The position numbers and the translations under genes were made by a program. From contig CANJSF010000003.1 in NCBI GenBank assembly GCA_947476925.1, positions 62,001 to 126,000 of the forward strand: a stretch of DNA of 64,000 nucleotides, written 5' to 3'. Positions 17,385 to 26,442 of the stretch are shown here, in pieces. Each line of letters starts with the position of its first letter. Position 1 is the stretch's first letter. Source of the DNA: Rhodospirillaceae bacterium. GTDB lineage: Bacteria > Pseudomonadota > Alphaproteobacteria > Rhodospirillales > Rhodospirillaceae. The notes below the pieces were generated by a model. The model saw nothing but the letters and a program-made list of their open reading frames with translations, was not told where the DNA came from and did no database searches.

Positions 17385-18053
17385 TTACCGTTGGCGCTTG
17401 GCGGCGGACTCGTCGGCTGGAAAGCCCTCAACCAAGGGCACGAAGCGCACCGGGAACATCCGCTCGCTATGAAACTGCTTGCCGTCTTTCCGCACGCGAA
17501 TGACTTCTTGGTTCAGCCCACCCGTATCACCCACCGGCAGCACCATAATCCCACCTTGGTCTGATAACTGCGCGACCAATTCGGGCGGTACGACGCGCGC
17601 CGCAGCGGTAACCAAAATGCGATCAAATGGGGCCTGGGCGGGCCAGCCCTTGTAACCATCGCCAGACATTGTGGTGATATTGTGGATGTGCAGTTTGGTG
17701 AACCGCTTCTCGGCCTGGGCCAGCAAATCACGATGGCGCTCGATGGTGTAAACGCGGCGCGCGAGTTTCGATAAAATCGCCGCCTGATACCCACTGCCCG
17801 TCCCAACTTCCAGCACCTTGTGCCGGTCACCCAATTCCAATGCCTGGGTCATGAGCCCGACGATCAAAGGCTGGCTGATGGTTTGCCCGCAATTAATCGG
17901 CAGCGCCTGATTGGCATAGGCCTGATCGAGAAACGCCTCTTCGACGAACGCCTCACGCGGCATGGTTTCAATCGCCGACAGAATAGCCGTATCGGTGACG
18001 CCCTGATTGCGCAGGTCCATGATCAGGCGAATTTTGCGGCTATCGTGACTCAT
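17385..18053 (-). CDS. pcm: Protein-L-isoaspartate O-methyltransferase
   Basis: Uses S-adenosylmethionine to methylate isoaspartyl residues in aged proteins so that they can revert. It has 222 residues from the ATG at 18053 (MSHDSRKIRLIM); an in-frame start five codons earlier is less likely. Family motifs are MPREAFV, INCGQTISQPLIVGLMTQAL, motif I VLEVGTGSGYQAAILS, and DRILVTAAA. It lies 24 bases after surE, a conserved pairing, and upstream of the nlpD-like gene. A more divergent paralogue lies at 53857-54507. Confidence 0.96.
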   Translation of the reverse strand: MSHDSRKIRLIMDLRNQGVTDTAILSAIETMPREAFVEEAFLDQAYANQALPINCGQTISQPLIVGLMTQALELGDRHKVLEVGTGSGYQAAILSKLARRVYTIERHRDLLAQAEKRFTKLHIHNITTMSGDGYKGWPAQAPFDRILVTAAARVVPPELVAQLSDQGGIMVLPVGDTGGLNQEVIRVRKDGKQFHSERMFPVRFVPLVEGFPADESAAKRQR

Positions 18054-18077
18054 GGCCGATATTAGCACTGAGATACA

Positions 18078-18875
18078 TTAAGGAGCTGCGAACGCACGCC
18101 CTAAAATTTGAATTGATTCATCATCCGTGAGGTCGATGTTCAGCGGCGTGACCGAGATATAGCTGTCAGCCACCGCCTTCAAATCGGTGCCTTCGACATT
18201 GGCATTGGCGAGCCGTCGGCCAGAAATCCAGATGTAGGGTTTTCCGCGTGGATCATTGCGGTGCGTAAGGTCATCGCCGATTTTGTGCTTGCCCTGGCGC
18301 ACCACTTTTACGCCCTTAATGTCGTCGGGGTCGCGGTTGGGGAAGTTCACGTTGATCAGCACTTGTTTCGACCACCCGATGGCGCAGGCGTTGCGAATGA
18401 TATCAGGCGCAAACCTCAAGGCTGCATTCCACGGTACGTTCTCGGCATCTTCGAAGTCTTGGCTCATGGCAATGGCGCGGTAACCCAGTAGCGCGCCTTC
18501 CATGGCTGCCGCCACTGTGCCCGAATAGTGCACATCTTCGCCTAAGTTCACGCCCATGTTGACGCCCGAGAGCACCAAATCAGGCGGGTGATCGCGCATC
18601 AGATGATTGATGGCCACCAACACGCAATCGGTCGGCGTGCCATTAATAGTGTAACGCTGGTCCGAAATTTTCACGGGACGCAGCGGATGATGCAAGGTCA
18701 GCGAGTGCCCTGCTCCGCTTTGCTCGGACGCGGGCGCCACAACCCAAATATCATCCGACAAGGTTCGGGCGATTTTTTCAAGCACCACCAAGCCGTGCGC
18801 CGAAATGCCGTCGTCATTTGACAAAAGTATGCGCTTGCCTTTGAGGTCAGGCAGCGGGGCGTAATGCTCGGTCAC
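18078..18875 (-). CDS. surE: 5'/3'-nucleotidase SurE
   Basis: Metal-dependent nucleoside monophosphate phosphatase linked to stationary-phase survival. The N-terminal ILLSNDDGISAHGL motif supplies the metal-binding Asp pair (about residues 16-29); SGAGHSLTLHHPLR, NGTPTDCVLVAINHL and SGVNMGVNLGEDVHYSGTVAAA follow in family order. It has 265 residues. The gene starts nine bases after serS and precedes pcm, forming the familiar serS-surE-pcm run. Confidence 0.97.
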   Translation of the reverse strand: MTEHYAPLPDLKGKRILLSNDDGISAHGLVVLEKIARTLSDDIWVVAPASEQSGAGHSLTLHHPLRPVKISDQRYTINGTPTDCVLVAINHLMRDHPPDLVLSGVNMGVNLGEDVHYSGTVAAAMEGALLGYRAIAMSQDFEDAENVPWNAALRFAPDIIRNACAIGWSKQVLINVNFPNRDPDDIKGVKVVRQGKHKIGDDLTHRNDPRGKPYIWISGRRLANANVEGTDLKAVADSYISVTPLNIDLTDDESIQILGRAFAAP

Positions 18876-18884
18876 GGCAACCCC

Positions 18885-20162
18885 TTAACCGCGACGGATC
18901 AAGTCGATCCCGCCCATGTAAGGTTGCAAGGCTTTGGGCACGCGGATCGAGCCATCGGCCTCTTGGTAGTTTTCCATGACCGCAACTAACGTCCGCCCGA
19001 CCGCAAGCCCCGAACCATTCAGCGTGTGAACAAAGCGCGTGCCTTTGGTTTCTCCATCGGGGCGGAAGCGCGCGTTCATGCGGCGTGCTTGAAACTCGTG
19101 CCCATTTGAACAGCTTGAAATCTCGCGGTAAGCATTTTGGCCGGGCAGCCACACTTCAAGGTCAAACGTGCGCGCCATGGTGAACCCGACATCGCCGGCG
19201 CACAAGGCAACCACCCGGTAGGGCAATTCCAACCGTTGCAGAATGGTCTCGGCACATTTGACGATACGCTCATGCTCCGCGGCCGATTGCTCAGGTGTGC
19301 AAATTGTCACCAACTCGACCTTCTCGAACTGGTGTTGGCGAATGATCCCCTTGGTATCTTTCCCCGCAGCCCCGGCCTCAGACCGAAAGCATGGCGTAAA
19401 GGCTGTGAGACGAATGGGTAATTCAGCGGTGCTGAGAATTTTGCCCGCCACCATGTTCACCAGCGAAACTTCCGAGGTGGGAATCAGCCAATGGCCCGCA
19501 GTGGTGACGTACAGGTCGTCGACAAACTTGGGCAATTGGCCCGAGCCTTGTAACGCTTCAGCCTTCACCAACAGCGGCGGATTTATTTCCGTAAATCCAT
19601 GCTCGGTGGTGTGAGTGTCGAGCATGAACTGTGCCAGCGCGCGTTCCATGCAGGCCAGGGCGCCTTTCAGAATAGAGAAGCGTGCGCCGGAAATAACAGC
19701 GGCTTGGTCAAAATCCAGTAACCCTAGCCCCTGCCCGATATCGGCGTGATCTTTGGCCGCAAAACTAAAAGTCTGTGGCGTGCCCCACTTGCGCAGTTCC
19801 ACATTGGCACTTTCGTCTCGCCCTTCGGGCACCGTCACATCCAGCACGTTGGGCACGGTCATCAGCACGTCGTGCAAATACTGACCGACCTCTTTTTCTT
19901 TGCCCTCAAGCTCGGTCATGCGGTCTTTGATGGTGGCTACTTCGGCCATCAGCGCACTGGCATCGCCGCCCTTAGATTTCACTGCGCCAATTTGTTTCGA
20001 CGCTTCGTTGCGGCGCGATTGCAGGTTTTGCAATTCGGTGATCACGCCACGGTGGTTGGCGTCGAGTTCCAGAATTTCAGCCGAACGCGGGGCCGCGCCG
20101 CGACGCGCCAAGGCGGCATCCAAACCAGCCGGGTTATCCCTGATCCACTTGATATCGAGCAT
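18885..20162 (-). CDS. serS: Seryl-tRNA synthetase
   Basis: Charges tRNA-Ser (and tRNA-Sec where present) with serine. The 425-residue class II synthetase starts [20 protein letters not shown], has the N-terminal antiparallel coiled-coil arm (about 25-100), motif 2 in [19 protein letters not shown], and motif 3 in [17 protein letters not shown], ending with PYMGGIDLI. Length is normal. It lies upstream of surE; the 242 bases separating it from tatC hold no intact gene. Confidence 0.97.
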   Translation of the reverse strand: MLDIKWIRDNPAGLDAALARRGAAPRSAEILELDANHRGVITELQNLQSRRNEASKQIGAVKSKGGDASALMAEVATIKDRMTELEGKEKEVGQYLHDVLMTVPNVLDVTVPEGRDESANVELRKWGTPQTFSFAAKDHADIGQGLGLLDFDQAAVISGARFSILKGALACMERALAQFMLDTHTTEHGFTEINPPLLVKAEALQGSGQLPKFVDDLYVTTAGHWLIPTSEVSLVNMVAGKILSTAELPIRLTAFTPCFRSEAGAAGKDTKGIIRQHQFEKVELVTICTPEQSAAEHERIVKCAETILQRLELPYRVVALCAGDVGFTMARTFDLEVWLPGQNAYREISSCSNGHEFQARRMNARFRPDGETKGTRFVHTLNGSGLAVGRTLVAVMENYQEADGSIRVPKALQPYMGGIDLIRRG

Positions 20163-20227
20163 GACCGTAACCGCTGCAAAACTGCGCCAAGATATGGCGC
20201 GGTTATACGGCGGCGCGCGAGGGGCGT

Positions 20228-20399
20228 CTAGGCGGGTGGAATCGTTGAAATGTCTAGCATTTCCGAGGCGCCCAGCGCGGTCTGCAGCTCATCTCTGGCG
20301 CAGGTGAAAGTCTGCTGGCCGCGGACGGCACACGCGGGTCGGCAACAACCTTGGCGCTGCCATCTTCAAGCGTCAAAATGACTCTGATTAGTGCTTAGG
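20228..20399 (-). pseudogene. Possible decayed reading frame between tatC and serS
   Basis: The minus strand shows a coding-like stretch split over two frames: ILTLEDGSAKVVADPR in one and [20 protein letters not shown] through STIPPA to a TAG in the other. Joining them needs one frame change near 20330. No good start codon exists upstream before tatC. It could be the remains of a small gene or simple coincidence. The rest of the 242-base gap shows nothing else. Confidence 0.2.
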
Positions 20400-20404
20400 C
20401 CTGG

Positions 20405-21226
20405 CTACGCCTGATTAAAGTCGGTGTCTTCGATGCCGCCGGTGGTTTCATCGGCCCAGGCCTGCTCGCGTTGCTTTTCAGCAAATTTGGCACCGATGAT
20501 CGCGACCTCGTAAAGCAAGATGAGCGGAAAGGCTAACCCCACCTGGCTGAAGACATCGGGCGGTGTGACGATGCCTGCAAAAATGAAGATGCCAACGATC
20601 GCATATCTGCGCTTCTCGGCAAGTCCGGCTGCCGAGACTATGCCCACACGCGCGAGCAGCACCAACAGCACCGGCATCTGGAAACTGATGCCGAAGGCGA
20701 AAATCAACGTTGTGACCAAAGACAAGTATTCGCCCACACGTGGTTCAAGCTGTATGGGCATAATGGTTTCAGCAGTTGTGGTTTGGAAGCCCAACAGAAA
20801 TTTCCACGCCATGGGCATAATCAAGCCGTAGACCAACAGCCCGCCCAGGAAGAACAACACCGGGCTGGCCATTAAAAACGGCAGTATCGCCGCGCGTTCG
20901 TGTTTGTACAAACCGGGCGCAACGAAGAGCCACATTTGGTTGGCAAAAATCGGAAACGTGCAGAATGCAGCAGCAAAAAATGCCACTTTCATTTGTGTGA
21001 GGAAATTCTCGGCCAAATGCGTGTAGATCATCCGGTTGGTGCTGCCGCTCACATCCTTCATGGCCTTGGCCAGCGGCTGCATGAGGAAATTAAAAATATG
21101 CTCCGAAAAATAGAACGACACCATGAACGCTAAAATCAGCGCCAAGCTGGCGTAGAGCAAACGCTGGCGCAGTTCGACCAGGTGATCGAGAAGCGGCATT
21201 GTGTGCGAGTCAGGATTCTCGGCCAT
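20405..21226 (-). CDS. tatC: Twin-arginine translocase subunit TatC
   Basis: Six-helix receptor of the Tat pathway, which exports folded proteins; it binds the twin-arginine signal with TatB. The 273-residue protein opens with MPLLDHLVELRQRLLYASL, holds the periplasmic FFSEHIFNFLMQPLAKAM loop and the conserved FALTP-region equivalent EPRVGEYLSLVTTLIFAFG, and ends in an acidic tail. It is the last of tatA-tatB-tatC, starting 30 bases after tatB. Confidence 0.96.
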   Translation of the reverse strand: MAENPDSHTMPLLDHLVELRQRLLYASLALILAFMVSFYFSEHIFNFLMQPLAKAMKDVSGSTNRMIYTHLAENFLTQMKVAFFAAAFCTFPIFANQMWLFVAPGLYKHERAAILPFLMASPVLFFLGGLLVYGLIMPMAWKFLLGFQTTTAETIMPIQLEPRVGEYLSLVTTLIFAFGISFQMPVLLVLLARVGIVSAAGLAEKRRYAIVGIFIFAGIVTPPDVFSQVGLAFPLILLYEVAIIGAKFAEKQREQAWADETTGGIEDTDFNQA

Positions 21227-21256
21227 GGTTTCGTGTGCGGCGCAAAGCCCGAGGGG

Positions 21257-21664
21257 CTAGACCGGCGCTCCGGCGGTTGGGGCCACGGCGACTGGAGCAG
21301 GTGCAGGTGCCTGTGCGGCCGCCGGTGCAGGAGCTTCGCCGGTCGCAGCCGTTTCAATAGCATTGCGGGTTTGGCTGACGGTGTCATCGAGTTCGCGCTT
21401 AAACTCGCCCGAAGGATCGATGAACTTTTCAACTTCATCGCCAACGCTGATGTTGGTGACGCGCGTGACTGCGTTTTTGACTTCGTCGAGTTCGCTTTCA
21501 CGAACCATTTCATTGAAGTGGCCTTGAAACTCGCCGGCCATTTTGCGCGCCTTGCGCATAAACTGCGCCATCGTGCGCATGGCTTTAGGCAATTCTTTCG
21601 GGCCCAATACAAGTACGGCGACCAACACGATCACCGCAATTTCGGACCACGCCAGATCAAGCAT
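21257..21664 (-). CDS. tatB: Tat translocase subunit TatB
   Basis: A 135-residue protein with a single N-terminal membrane helix (MLDLAWSEIAVIVLVAVLVL), the GPKELPKAMRTM hinge and an amphipathic helix, then a long polar tail rich in Ala and Pro (APAPAAAQAPAPAPVA). Together with TatC it recognises twin-arginine signal peptides. Its length and the GPKELP motif separate it from TatA. It lies between tatA and tatC. Confidence 0.94.
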   Translation of the reverse strand: MLDLAWSEIAVIVLVAVLVLGPKELPKAMRTMAQFMRKARKMAGEFQGHFNEMVRESELDEVKNAVTRVTNISVGDEVEKFIDPSGEFKRELDDTVSQTRNAIETAATGEAPAPAAAQAPAPAPVAVAPTAGAPV

Positions 21665-21708
21665 GTGTAAATACGCCTATGGTCTTGGAGACCGCGACCA
21701 ATGCCGTC

Positions 21709-21912
21709 TTAGGTCGGGGTCGCGTCTTTTTCTTTGGTGGCGTCGATGGATTTGGCGGCAGTCTCGTCGCCGCTGTCATCCTTCAAGCCCTTCTTGAACG
21801 CATTGATGCCCTTGGCCACGTCGCCCATGAGGCGCGGAATTTTGCCAGCACCGAACAGCAGCAACACAACCGCCAAAATGATAACCCAATGCCAAATGCT
21901 AAAACTGCCCAT
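21709..21912 (-). CDS. tatA: Tat translocase subunit TatA
   Basis: Pore-forming subunit of the Tat system, 67 residues. [20 protein letters not shown] is the membrane helix, followed by the [20 protein letters not shown] amphipathic helix with the family Phe-Gly hinge, and a charged tail. The start is the ATG at 21912, preceded by a GGAG ribosome site; the frame upstream is open but does not resemble TatA. First gene of tatABC; scpB ends about 115 bases upstream. Confidence 0.94.
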   Translation of the reverse strand: MGSFSIWHWVIILAVVLLLFGAGKIPRLMGDVAKGINAFKKGLKDDSGDETAAKSIDATKEKDATPT

Positions 21913-22026
21913 TTTCTTTCTCCTGGTGGGAACCGAGCCGATAGCCCGGACTACACGCCTGTATATAGGGAACAATCGCAGAAAGGCCGCATCGCGGCAA
22001 CCCAAAGCCGCAATTATTTAACTATT

Positions 22027-22833
22027 TCAAGATGATGACGCGCTGTCGTCACCGTCTGATGAACTGTCGCCGGACTCAACCAGGGGGTCCATGGCTGCAT
22101 CGGATTCCTCGGTGTCGAAGGGCGCCGCGCCCATATCGTCGGCACGTGTGGCATAAGCCCCCACGCCGCGACGGCTATCCAGCAATCCGGCGGCTTTCAA
22201 TTCATCCAAGCCCGGCAGGTCTTGGATCGACTCAAGCCCAAAATGGTCCAGGAACGCCGACGTGGTGCCCCACATCGCGGGACGGCCCGGCACATTCTTG
22301 TGGCCTTTGGGCTTAATCCAGCCTTCTTCCAGCAAAATGTCGAGTGTTCCGGTCGAGACAATCACGCCGCGTATTTCTTCGATTTCTGCACGGGTGACGG
22401 GTTGGTGATAGGCAATGATCGCCAGTGTTTCGATAGCCGCGCGCGAAAGCTTGCGCGGCACAAGCTTTTCCAAATGTAACCGCTCACCCAATGCCGGATC
22501 GGTGCGGAAATACCAACGTCCGCCAGCTTGGACCAAGTGGACGCCGCCAGGTGCATACTTACCGCGTAAATCTTCCAGCACACCTGTCACATCCGAGCCC
22601 TCGCCTAAGCGCTCGCCAATGGCGCGCTCTGTTAATGGCTCTTTGGTGGCAAACAAAAGCGCTTCGGCTACGCGCATATCCTCAAGACGGCGGCGCTTGA
22701 TCTCATCTTCACGGCCAGCGGCAATTTCAGCCACGGCTTCATGCACGGCCGCAGGCTCGGGCAATTCAACCGTCGCAATATCGTCGGCTTGGGGGGTGGT
22801 ATCCGGGGTATCGGGATTAGTCATTGGCAACAT
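22027..22833 (-). CDS. scpB: Condensin kleisin-partner ScpB
   Basis: Winged-helix subunit of the SMC-ScpAB complex that compacts and separates chromosomes. Core segments are EALLFATKEPLTERAIGERL, the VQAGGRWYFRTDP region, and LSRAAIETLAIIAYHQPVTR followed by EIRGV. The C-terminal 60 residues are low-complexity Asp/Ser. The gene overlaps the end of scpA by 17 bases if the ATG at 22833 is used, or eight bases from the ATG at 22824 (MTNPDTPD); either start indicates translational coupling. Confidence 0.95.
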   Translation of the reverse strand: MLPMTNPDTPDTTPQADDIATVELPEPAAVHEAVAEIAAGREDEIKRRRLEDMRVAEALLFATKEPLTERAIGERLGEGSDVTGVLEDLRGKYAPGGVHLVQAGGRWYFRTDPALGERLHLEKLVPRKLSRAAIETLAIIAYHQPVTRAEIEEIRGVIVSTGTLDILLEEGWIKPKGHKNVPGRPAMWGTTSAFLDHFGLESIQDLPGLDELKAAGLLDSRRGVGAYATRADDMGAAPFDTEESDAAMDPLVESGDSSSDGDDSASSS

Positions 22834-23638
22834 CAGTTCTATTGGCAGGTTTCAAGAAAATCGGGGAGAAAGCCGCCTCTTGGCGGATATCGGCTTTCCC
22901 TTGGCGCACCAGTTCAAGCGCGGCGATGAGTGTCGTACTGATAGCCGAGCGGCGCAACAAGGGCTGACGGATGCCGCGCGGCAAGAAATCCAACAATGTC
23001 GTCCAATCAGGCACACCGGGAAGAATGTTGCGAAGGCGCTCGATGGCCTCGTCAATCGAAAACAAATCGAAGGGCTCGATTTCGAGGGCTTGAACCGCCT
23101 TGTCGCGGTGCTGCGCGGCATAGGCCTTTAAAAGGTCATAGAGCGACACATCGTAGACTGGGTGATAAGTCACCGGCAGGTCTTCTTCCATGCCACGGCG
23201 GAAGAAATTGATGCCATCGATGGGCAGCGCGAACAGATTGCGACCGGCCGCCTGCATCGCTTCCAGCCGCAGCAGCTGAAACTTCAGCGCTTCGGCCATT
23301 TCCTCGGCCGATGGCTGATCGCCATTGTCTTCCGGCGGCAGCAGCATTTTCGATTTCAGGTATGCCAGCCAAGCGGCCATGACCAAATAATCGGCGGCGA
23401 TTTCCAGCTGCAGTTCCTGCGCGGTTTCAATGAACCGGACGTATTGCTCGGCCAGAGCCAAAATCGAGATATGCTTCAGGTCCACCTTTTGGTCGCGGGC
23501 CAGCGCCAGAAGCACGTCGATGGGGCCCTCGTAGGCCCCCAACGACAGCACAAAGTCGGCCATTGCGCCAAGTTCCCGCGTGGCGGGATGGACGTCTTCT
23601 TCAAAAGCCGGTGGCTCGGTGGCGGTGGTATCGGACAT
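22817..23638 (-). CDS. scpA: Condensin kleisin ScpA
   Basis: Kleisin subunit bridging the SMC heads. The 273-residue protein has the N-terminal family pattern YEGPIDVLLALARDQKVDL, then ISILALAEQYVRFIETAQEL, DYLVMAAWLAYLKSKMLLP, and the C-terminal winged-helix region. It lies between an M50 protease gene (21 bases upstream) and scpB, an order frequent in Alphaproteobacteria next to nagZ and the SPOR gene. Confidence 0.95.
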   Translation of the reverse strand: MSDTTATEPPAFEEDVHPATRELGAMADFVLSLGAYEGPIDVLLALARDQKVDLKHISILALAEQYVRFIETAQELQLEIAADYLVMAAWLAYLKSKMLLPPEDNGDQPSAEEMAEALKFQLLRLEAMQAAGRNLFALPIDGINFFRRGMEEDLPVTYHPVYDVSLYDLLKAYAAQHRDKAVQALEIEPFDLFSIDEAIERLRNILPGVPDWTTLLDFLPRGIRQPLLRRSAISTTLIAALELVRQGKADIRQEAAFSPIFLKPANRTDVAND

Positions 23639-23659
23639 CGATCGCGTTCGTCTTCTTTT

Positions 23660-24352
23660 TTACAGGCCGGACAGCCGGGCAATGAGTTGGACAATCGCAT
23701 CGGCGATGTTCACGACCACCCACCCGACAGGATTGAGACTGACCCCAATGGCGTTACCCAGCATTGGCAACGCCACCATGAGCACAAGGAGCGGCAACAT
23801 GCCGTATTTCTCTACCTGGGCCAAGCGCATTGCCGGGCCTGGGGGCAGTAAACCGATCAGCACTTTTCCGCCATCCAACGGGGGGATAGGTAGCATATTA
23901 AGAACTGCAAGCAAGATATTGATAATCAGCCCATTTTTGAATGTCTCGAAGGCCGCTTTTTGAAACTCTGGCGGGAGCGAGTTGACCGTCACGAACAGGC
24001 GTGCCGAGACCATGGCTAAAAACAGATTCATCAACGGACCGGCCAATGCGACCCACATCATATCGCGACGCGGATTCTGGAAGCGCCGTTGATCAACGGG
24101 AACGGGTTTGGCCCAGCCAAAAAGGAACGAAGAACCCGCCAATTTCAGCATGAGCGGCAGGGCAATCGTGCCGATGGGGTCAATGTGCTTAATGGGGTTC
24201 AGCGACATGCGACCGAGGTCTTTGGCAGTCGTGTCGCCCAGCATATTGGCCGCATAGGCGTGTGCGGCCTCGTGAAGGGTAATCGCCAACAGCGTCGGAA
24301 CGCCAAAAGCCACTACGGATTCGATTATGGATAGTTCACTATCCATTTGCAA
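23660..24352 (-). CDS. Site-2-protease family membrane peptidase (M50)
   Basis: A 230-residue polytopic zinc peptidase of the M50/S2P family that cuts within membranes. The zinc motif HEAAH is visible in LLAITLHEAAHAYAANMLGD (about residues 19-38), and the third ligand region in NMLPIPPLDGGKVL (about 145-158). It has about five membrane segments and no PDZ domain, matching the short bacterial subgroup. Substrate unknown. It overlaps the 3' end of nagZ by 14 bases, or eight if the ATG at 24346 (MDSELS) is used. Confidence 0.9.
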   Translation of the reverse strand: MQMDSELSIIESVVAFGVPTLLAITLHEAAHAYAANMLGDTTAKDLGRMSLNPIKHIDPIGTIALPLMLKLAGSSFLFGWAKPVPVDQRRFQNPRRDMMWVALAGPLMNLFLAMVSARLFVTVNSLPPEFQKAAFETFKNGLIINILLAVLNMLPIPPLDGGKVLIGLLPPGPAMRLAQVEKYGMLPLLVLMVALPMLGNAIGVSLNPVGWVVVNIADAIVQLIARLSGL

Positions 24353-25409
24353 TCTGGCTGTTACGAAGCTGAACCATCAATTCAAAATCCAGGGCCATAG
24401 CTTGTTCGTTACTCAATGGAACACGAGGTTTGAGGCGAACGCTTTCGGACGCCGCTAAGGCCATGAGCCCTCGACTACCCAGCTGCCCGGTGCCGCGCGC
24501 CACAGCCTCCATCTCTGCCAAATCGCCGTTGCAATGGAGAACGACATCACACCCTGCTTCGAGCGACAGGGCCGCGCGCTCATCAAAGGGCCCAGTCAGA
24601 GCAGCCATCGACAAATCATCGCTCATCACAAGTCCGTCATATTCAAGCTCGCCGCGAATAAATTCGTCGAACATTTTTTTGGACTGCGTGGCCGGGCGTG
24701 CCGCATCAATCGCCGTGTAGACAACATGCGCGGTCATCGCAAAAACCAGAGGTTTAGGGTTCAGTTTTGCCCAGGTGTAGTAAGGCTGAAAATCAGTCGC
24801 GCGCAGGGTGGCAATGTCGGCATCCACGACGGGCAGTGCTTTATGGCTATCGGCGGTCGCGCGGCCATGGCCCGGTATATGTTTAATGACCGGGATGACG
24901 CCGGAATCAATCAATCCATCGGCAGCTACAGGTGCGAGGGCCGCCACCACCTCGGGATTCGTGCTGAAGGCCCGATCGCCAATCACATCGTGCGCCCCTG
25001 GCACGGGCACATCGAGCAACGGGGCACAGTCAACATCGATACCCAAATCGGCCAGTTCTTTGCCAATGAGGCGCATGTTGATGCGTAGTCCTGCAGCGGC
25101 GGCCTGTGGGTTGGTCGCATGCAGACTGCCGAAATCCGCCCCCGGCGGTGCAAATCTCCAATACGGCGGCTTGAGGCGCTGGACCCGCCCACCCTCTTGG
25201 TCAATCAGCACCACAGGGTTATGGCCGGGCGTGATAGATCGTAATTCGGCGACCAAGGCTTTGACTTGCTCGGGCGTTTCCACGTTGCGCGCAAAAAGGA
25301 TGTACCCCACTGGACGCTGCGCCATAAAAAACGCGCGCTCGGCATCGGTGAGCTTTAAGCCCGCGAGTCCAAAAATTGCCGCCTTAGGCGACATCGTTGA
25401 TTGGGTCAT
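24339..25409 (-). CDS. nagZ: Beta-N-acetylhexosaminidase NagZ
   Basis: Family 3 glycosidase that removes N-acetylglucosamine from anhydromuropeptides during cell-wall recycling in the cytosol. The catalytic motif KHIPGHGRATADSHKALPVV includes the His/Asp pair; the nucleophile Asp lies in DGLVMSDDLSMAAL. GYILFARNVETPEQV and LIDQEGGRVQRLKPP are family signatures. It has 356 residues, slightly longer than the E. coli form. It starts 10 bases after the SPOR gene. Confidence 0.95.
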   Translation of the reverse strand: MTQSTMSPKAAIFGLAGLKLTDAERAFFMAQRPVGYILFARNVETPEQVKALVAELRSITPGHNPVVLIDQEGGRVQRLKPPYWRFAPPGADFGSLHATNPQAAAAGLRINMRLIGKELADLGIDVDCAPLLDVPVPGAHDVIGDRAFSTNPEVVAALAPVAADGLIDSGVIPVIKHIPGHGRATADSHKALPVVDADIATLRATDFQPYYTWAKLNPKPLVFAMTAHVVYTAIDAARPATQSKKMFDEFIRGELEYDGLVMSDDLSMAALTGPFDERAALSLEAGCDVVLHCNGDLAEMEAVARGTGQLGSRGLMALAASESVRLKPRVPLSNEQAMALDFELMVQLRNSQIANG

Positions 25410-25419
25410 CTGTCAGCAG

Positions 25420-26442
25420 TTACGGTTTGACCACAAGGCAGGCGTTGCCTTCGGCGGTGAGCGCGGCACATAGCGCATCGGCGGCGGCTTTGTCTGGAAG
25501 CATGCCTGCGCGTAACCGGAAAAATACACCGCGCTCGCCTAAATCGGCCCGCACAACAGAAGGAGACAGCGTGCCAACCAAAGCTGCATGTTTGGCTTTG
25601 ATTCGGTTCCACTCGGCCATTGCACCCTCTTCCGACTTGGCCGCCGCTAACTGAACCAGTAAGCCAGAGCCAGATGCAGACGGCGGAGCTGCCGCAGGGG
25701 TCGGCGTTGGAACCGGGGCAGCCGTTGGTGGTGTTGTCCCAGCGGCAACAGCGGCAGCTAAATCGGGCGCGGGATTTTGTGGCGGCATCGGTACCAAGGG
25801 CTTAGGCGGCGATGAAGGTACTGCCGCGGCGGGTTTAGCTGCCGCGACGGGTTCTTCGATCACGGTCTTGGGACCCGAGTCTTTTTTATCGAGATTGGCG
25901 ATCATCGCGGCCAACTCATCGCGCTTTTCATCGAGCGGGGATTTAACCTCAAGGGGCGGCTCTGCCGGTTTAGCAGCAGCCGGCTTGGGTTCTGCTTTTG
26001 GCTCCATTTTGGGTGGCGCCTTGGGCTGCTCGGGCGGCGGCAGCAAATTCTCGACGCGATTTGGCGCGTCGGTTTTTGCCACACGGTCATAAACAGTTTT
26101 GTCCTGGTTCTCGACCTGCAGACCGCCGGGTGTTTCGGGCTTAATTTTGTAGGGCGACGGATCGGCTTTTACGATGGGCACACCGCCGTCGGTTTTGGTG
26201 AGGCTGCTGATGTTTTGGTCCTTCAGCACAAACCAAGCCGCGCCCCCAGCAATAATGGCTCCAAAAATGACGCCAACGATCAAGCCTAACGGTGATCCAT
26301 TTGTGGCGCGCCCGCGCCCCCGATAATACTCATCGTCAAAGACATCATCAGTAAACGGGGTGGCCCTCAAACCAGACCCATCACTGGGTTTGGACTCGGT
26401 TTTACGAAGCGGCGGGCCATCACCTTCGCGGTCAATGGGCAT
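25420..26442 (-). CDS. SPOR-domain membrane protein
   Basis: A 340-residue bitopic protein. A cytosolic segment of about 60 residues includes VFDDEYYRGRGR and is followed by a membrane helix (LIVGVIFGAIIAGGAAWFVL). A long periplasmic linker rich in Pro, Ala and Lys leads to a C-terminal SPOR domain (about 265-340: GLLVQLAAAKSEEGAMAEW and LSPSVVRADLGERGVFFRLR). SPOR domains bind denuded septal glycan, so a division or cell-wall role is likely. The ATG at 26442 overlaps the argS stop as TGATG; the longer frame upstream lies inside argS. Confidence 0.92.
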   Translation of the reverse strand: MPIDREGDGPPLRKTESKPSDGSGLRATPFTDDVFDDEYYRGRGRATNGSPLGLIVGVIFGAIIAGGAAWFVLKDQNISSLTKTDGGVPIVKADPSPYKIKPETPGGLQVENQDKTVYDRVAKTDAPNRVENLLPPPEQPKAPPKMEPKAEPKPAAAKPAEPPLEVKSPLDEKRDELAAMIANLDKKDSGPKTVIEEPVAAAKPAAAVPSSPPKPLVPMPPQNPAPDLAAAVAAGTTPPTAAPVPTPTPAAAPPSASGSGLLVQLAAAKSEEGAMAEWNRIKAKHAALVGTLSPSVVRADLGERGVFFRLRAGMLPDKAAADALCAALTAEGNACLVVKP

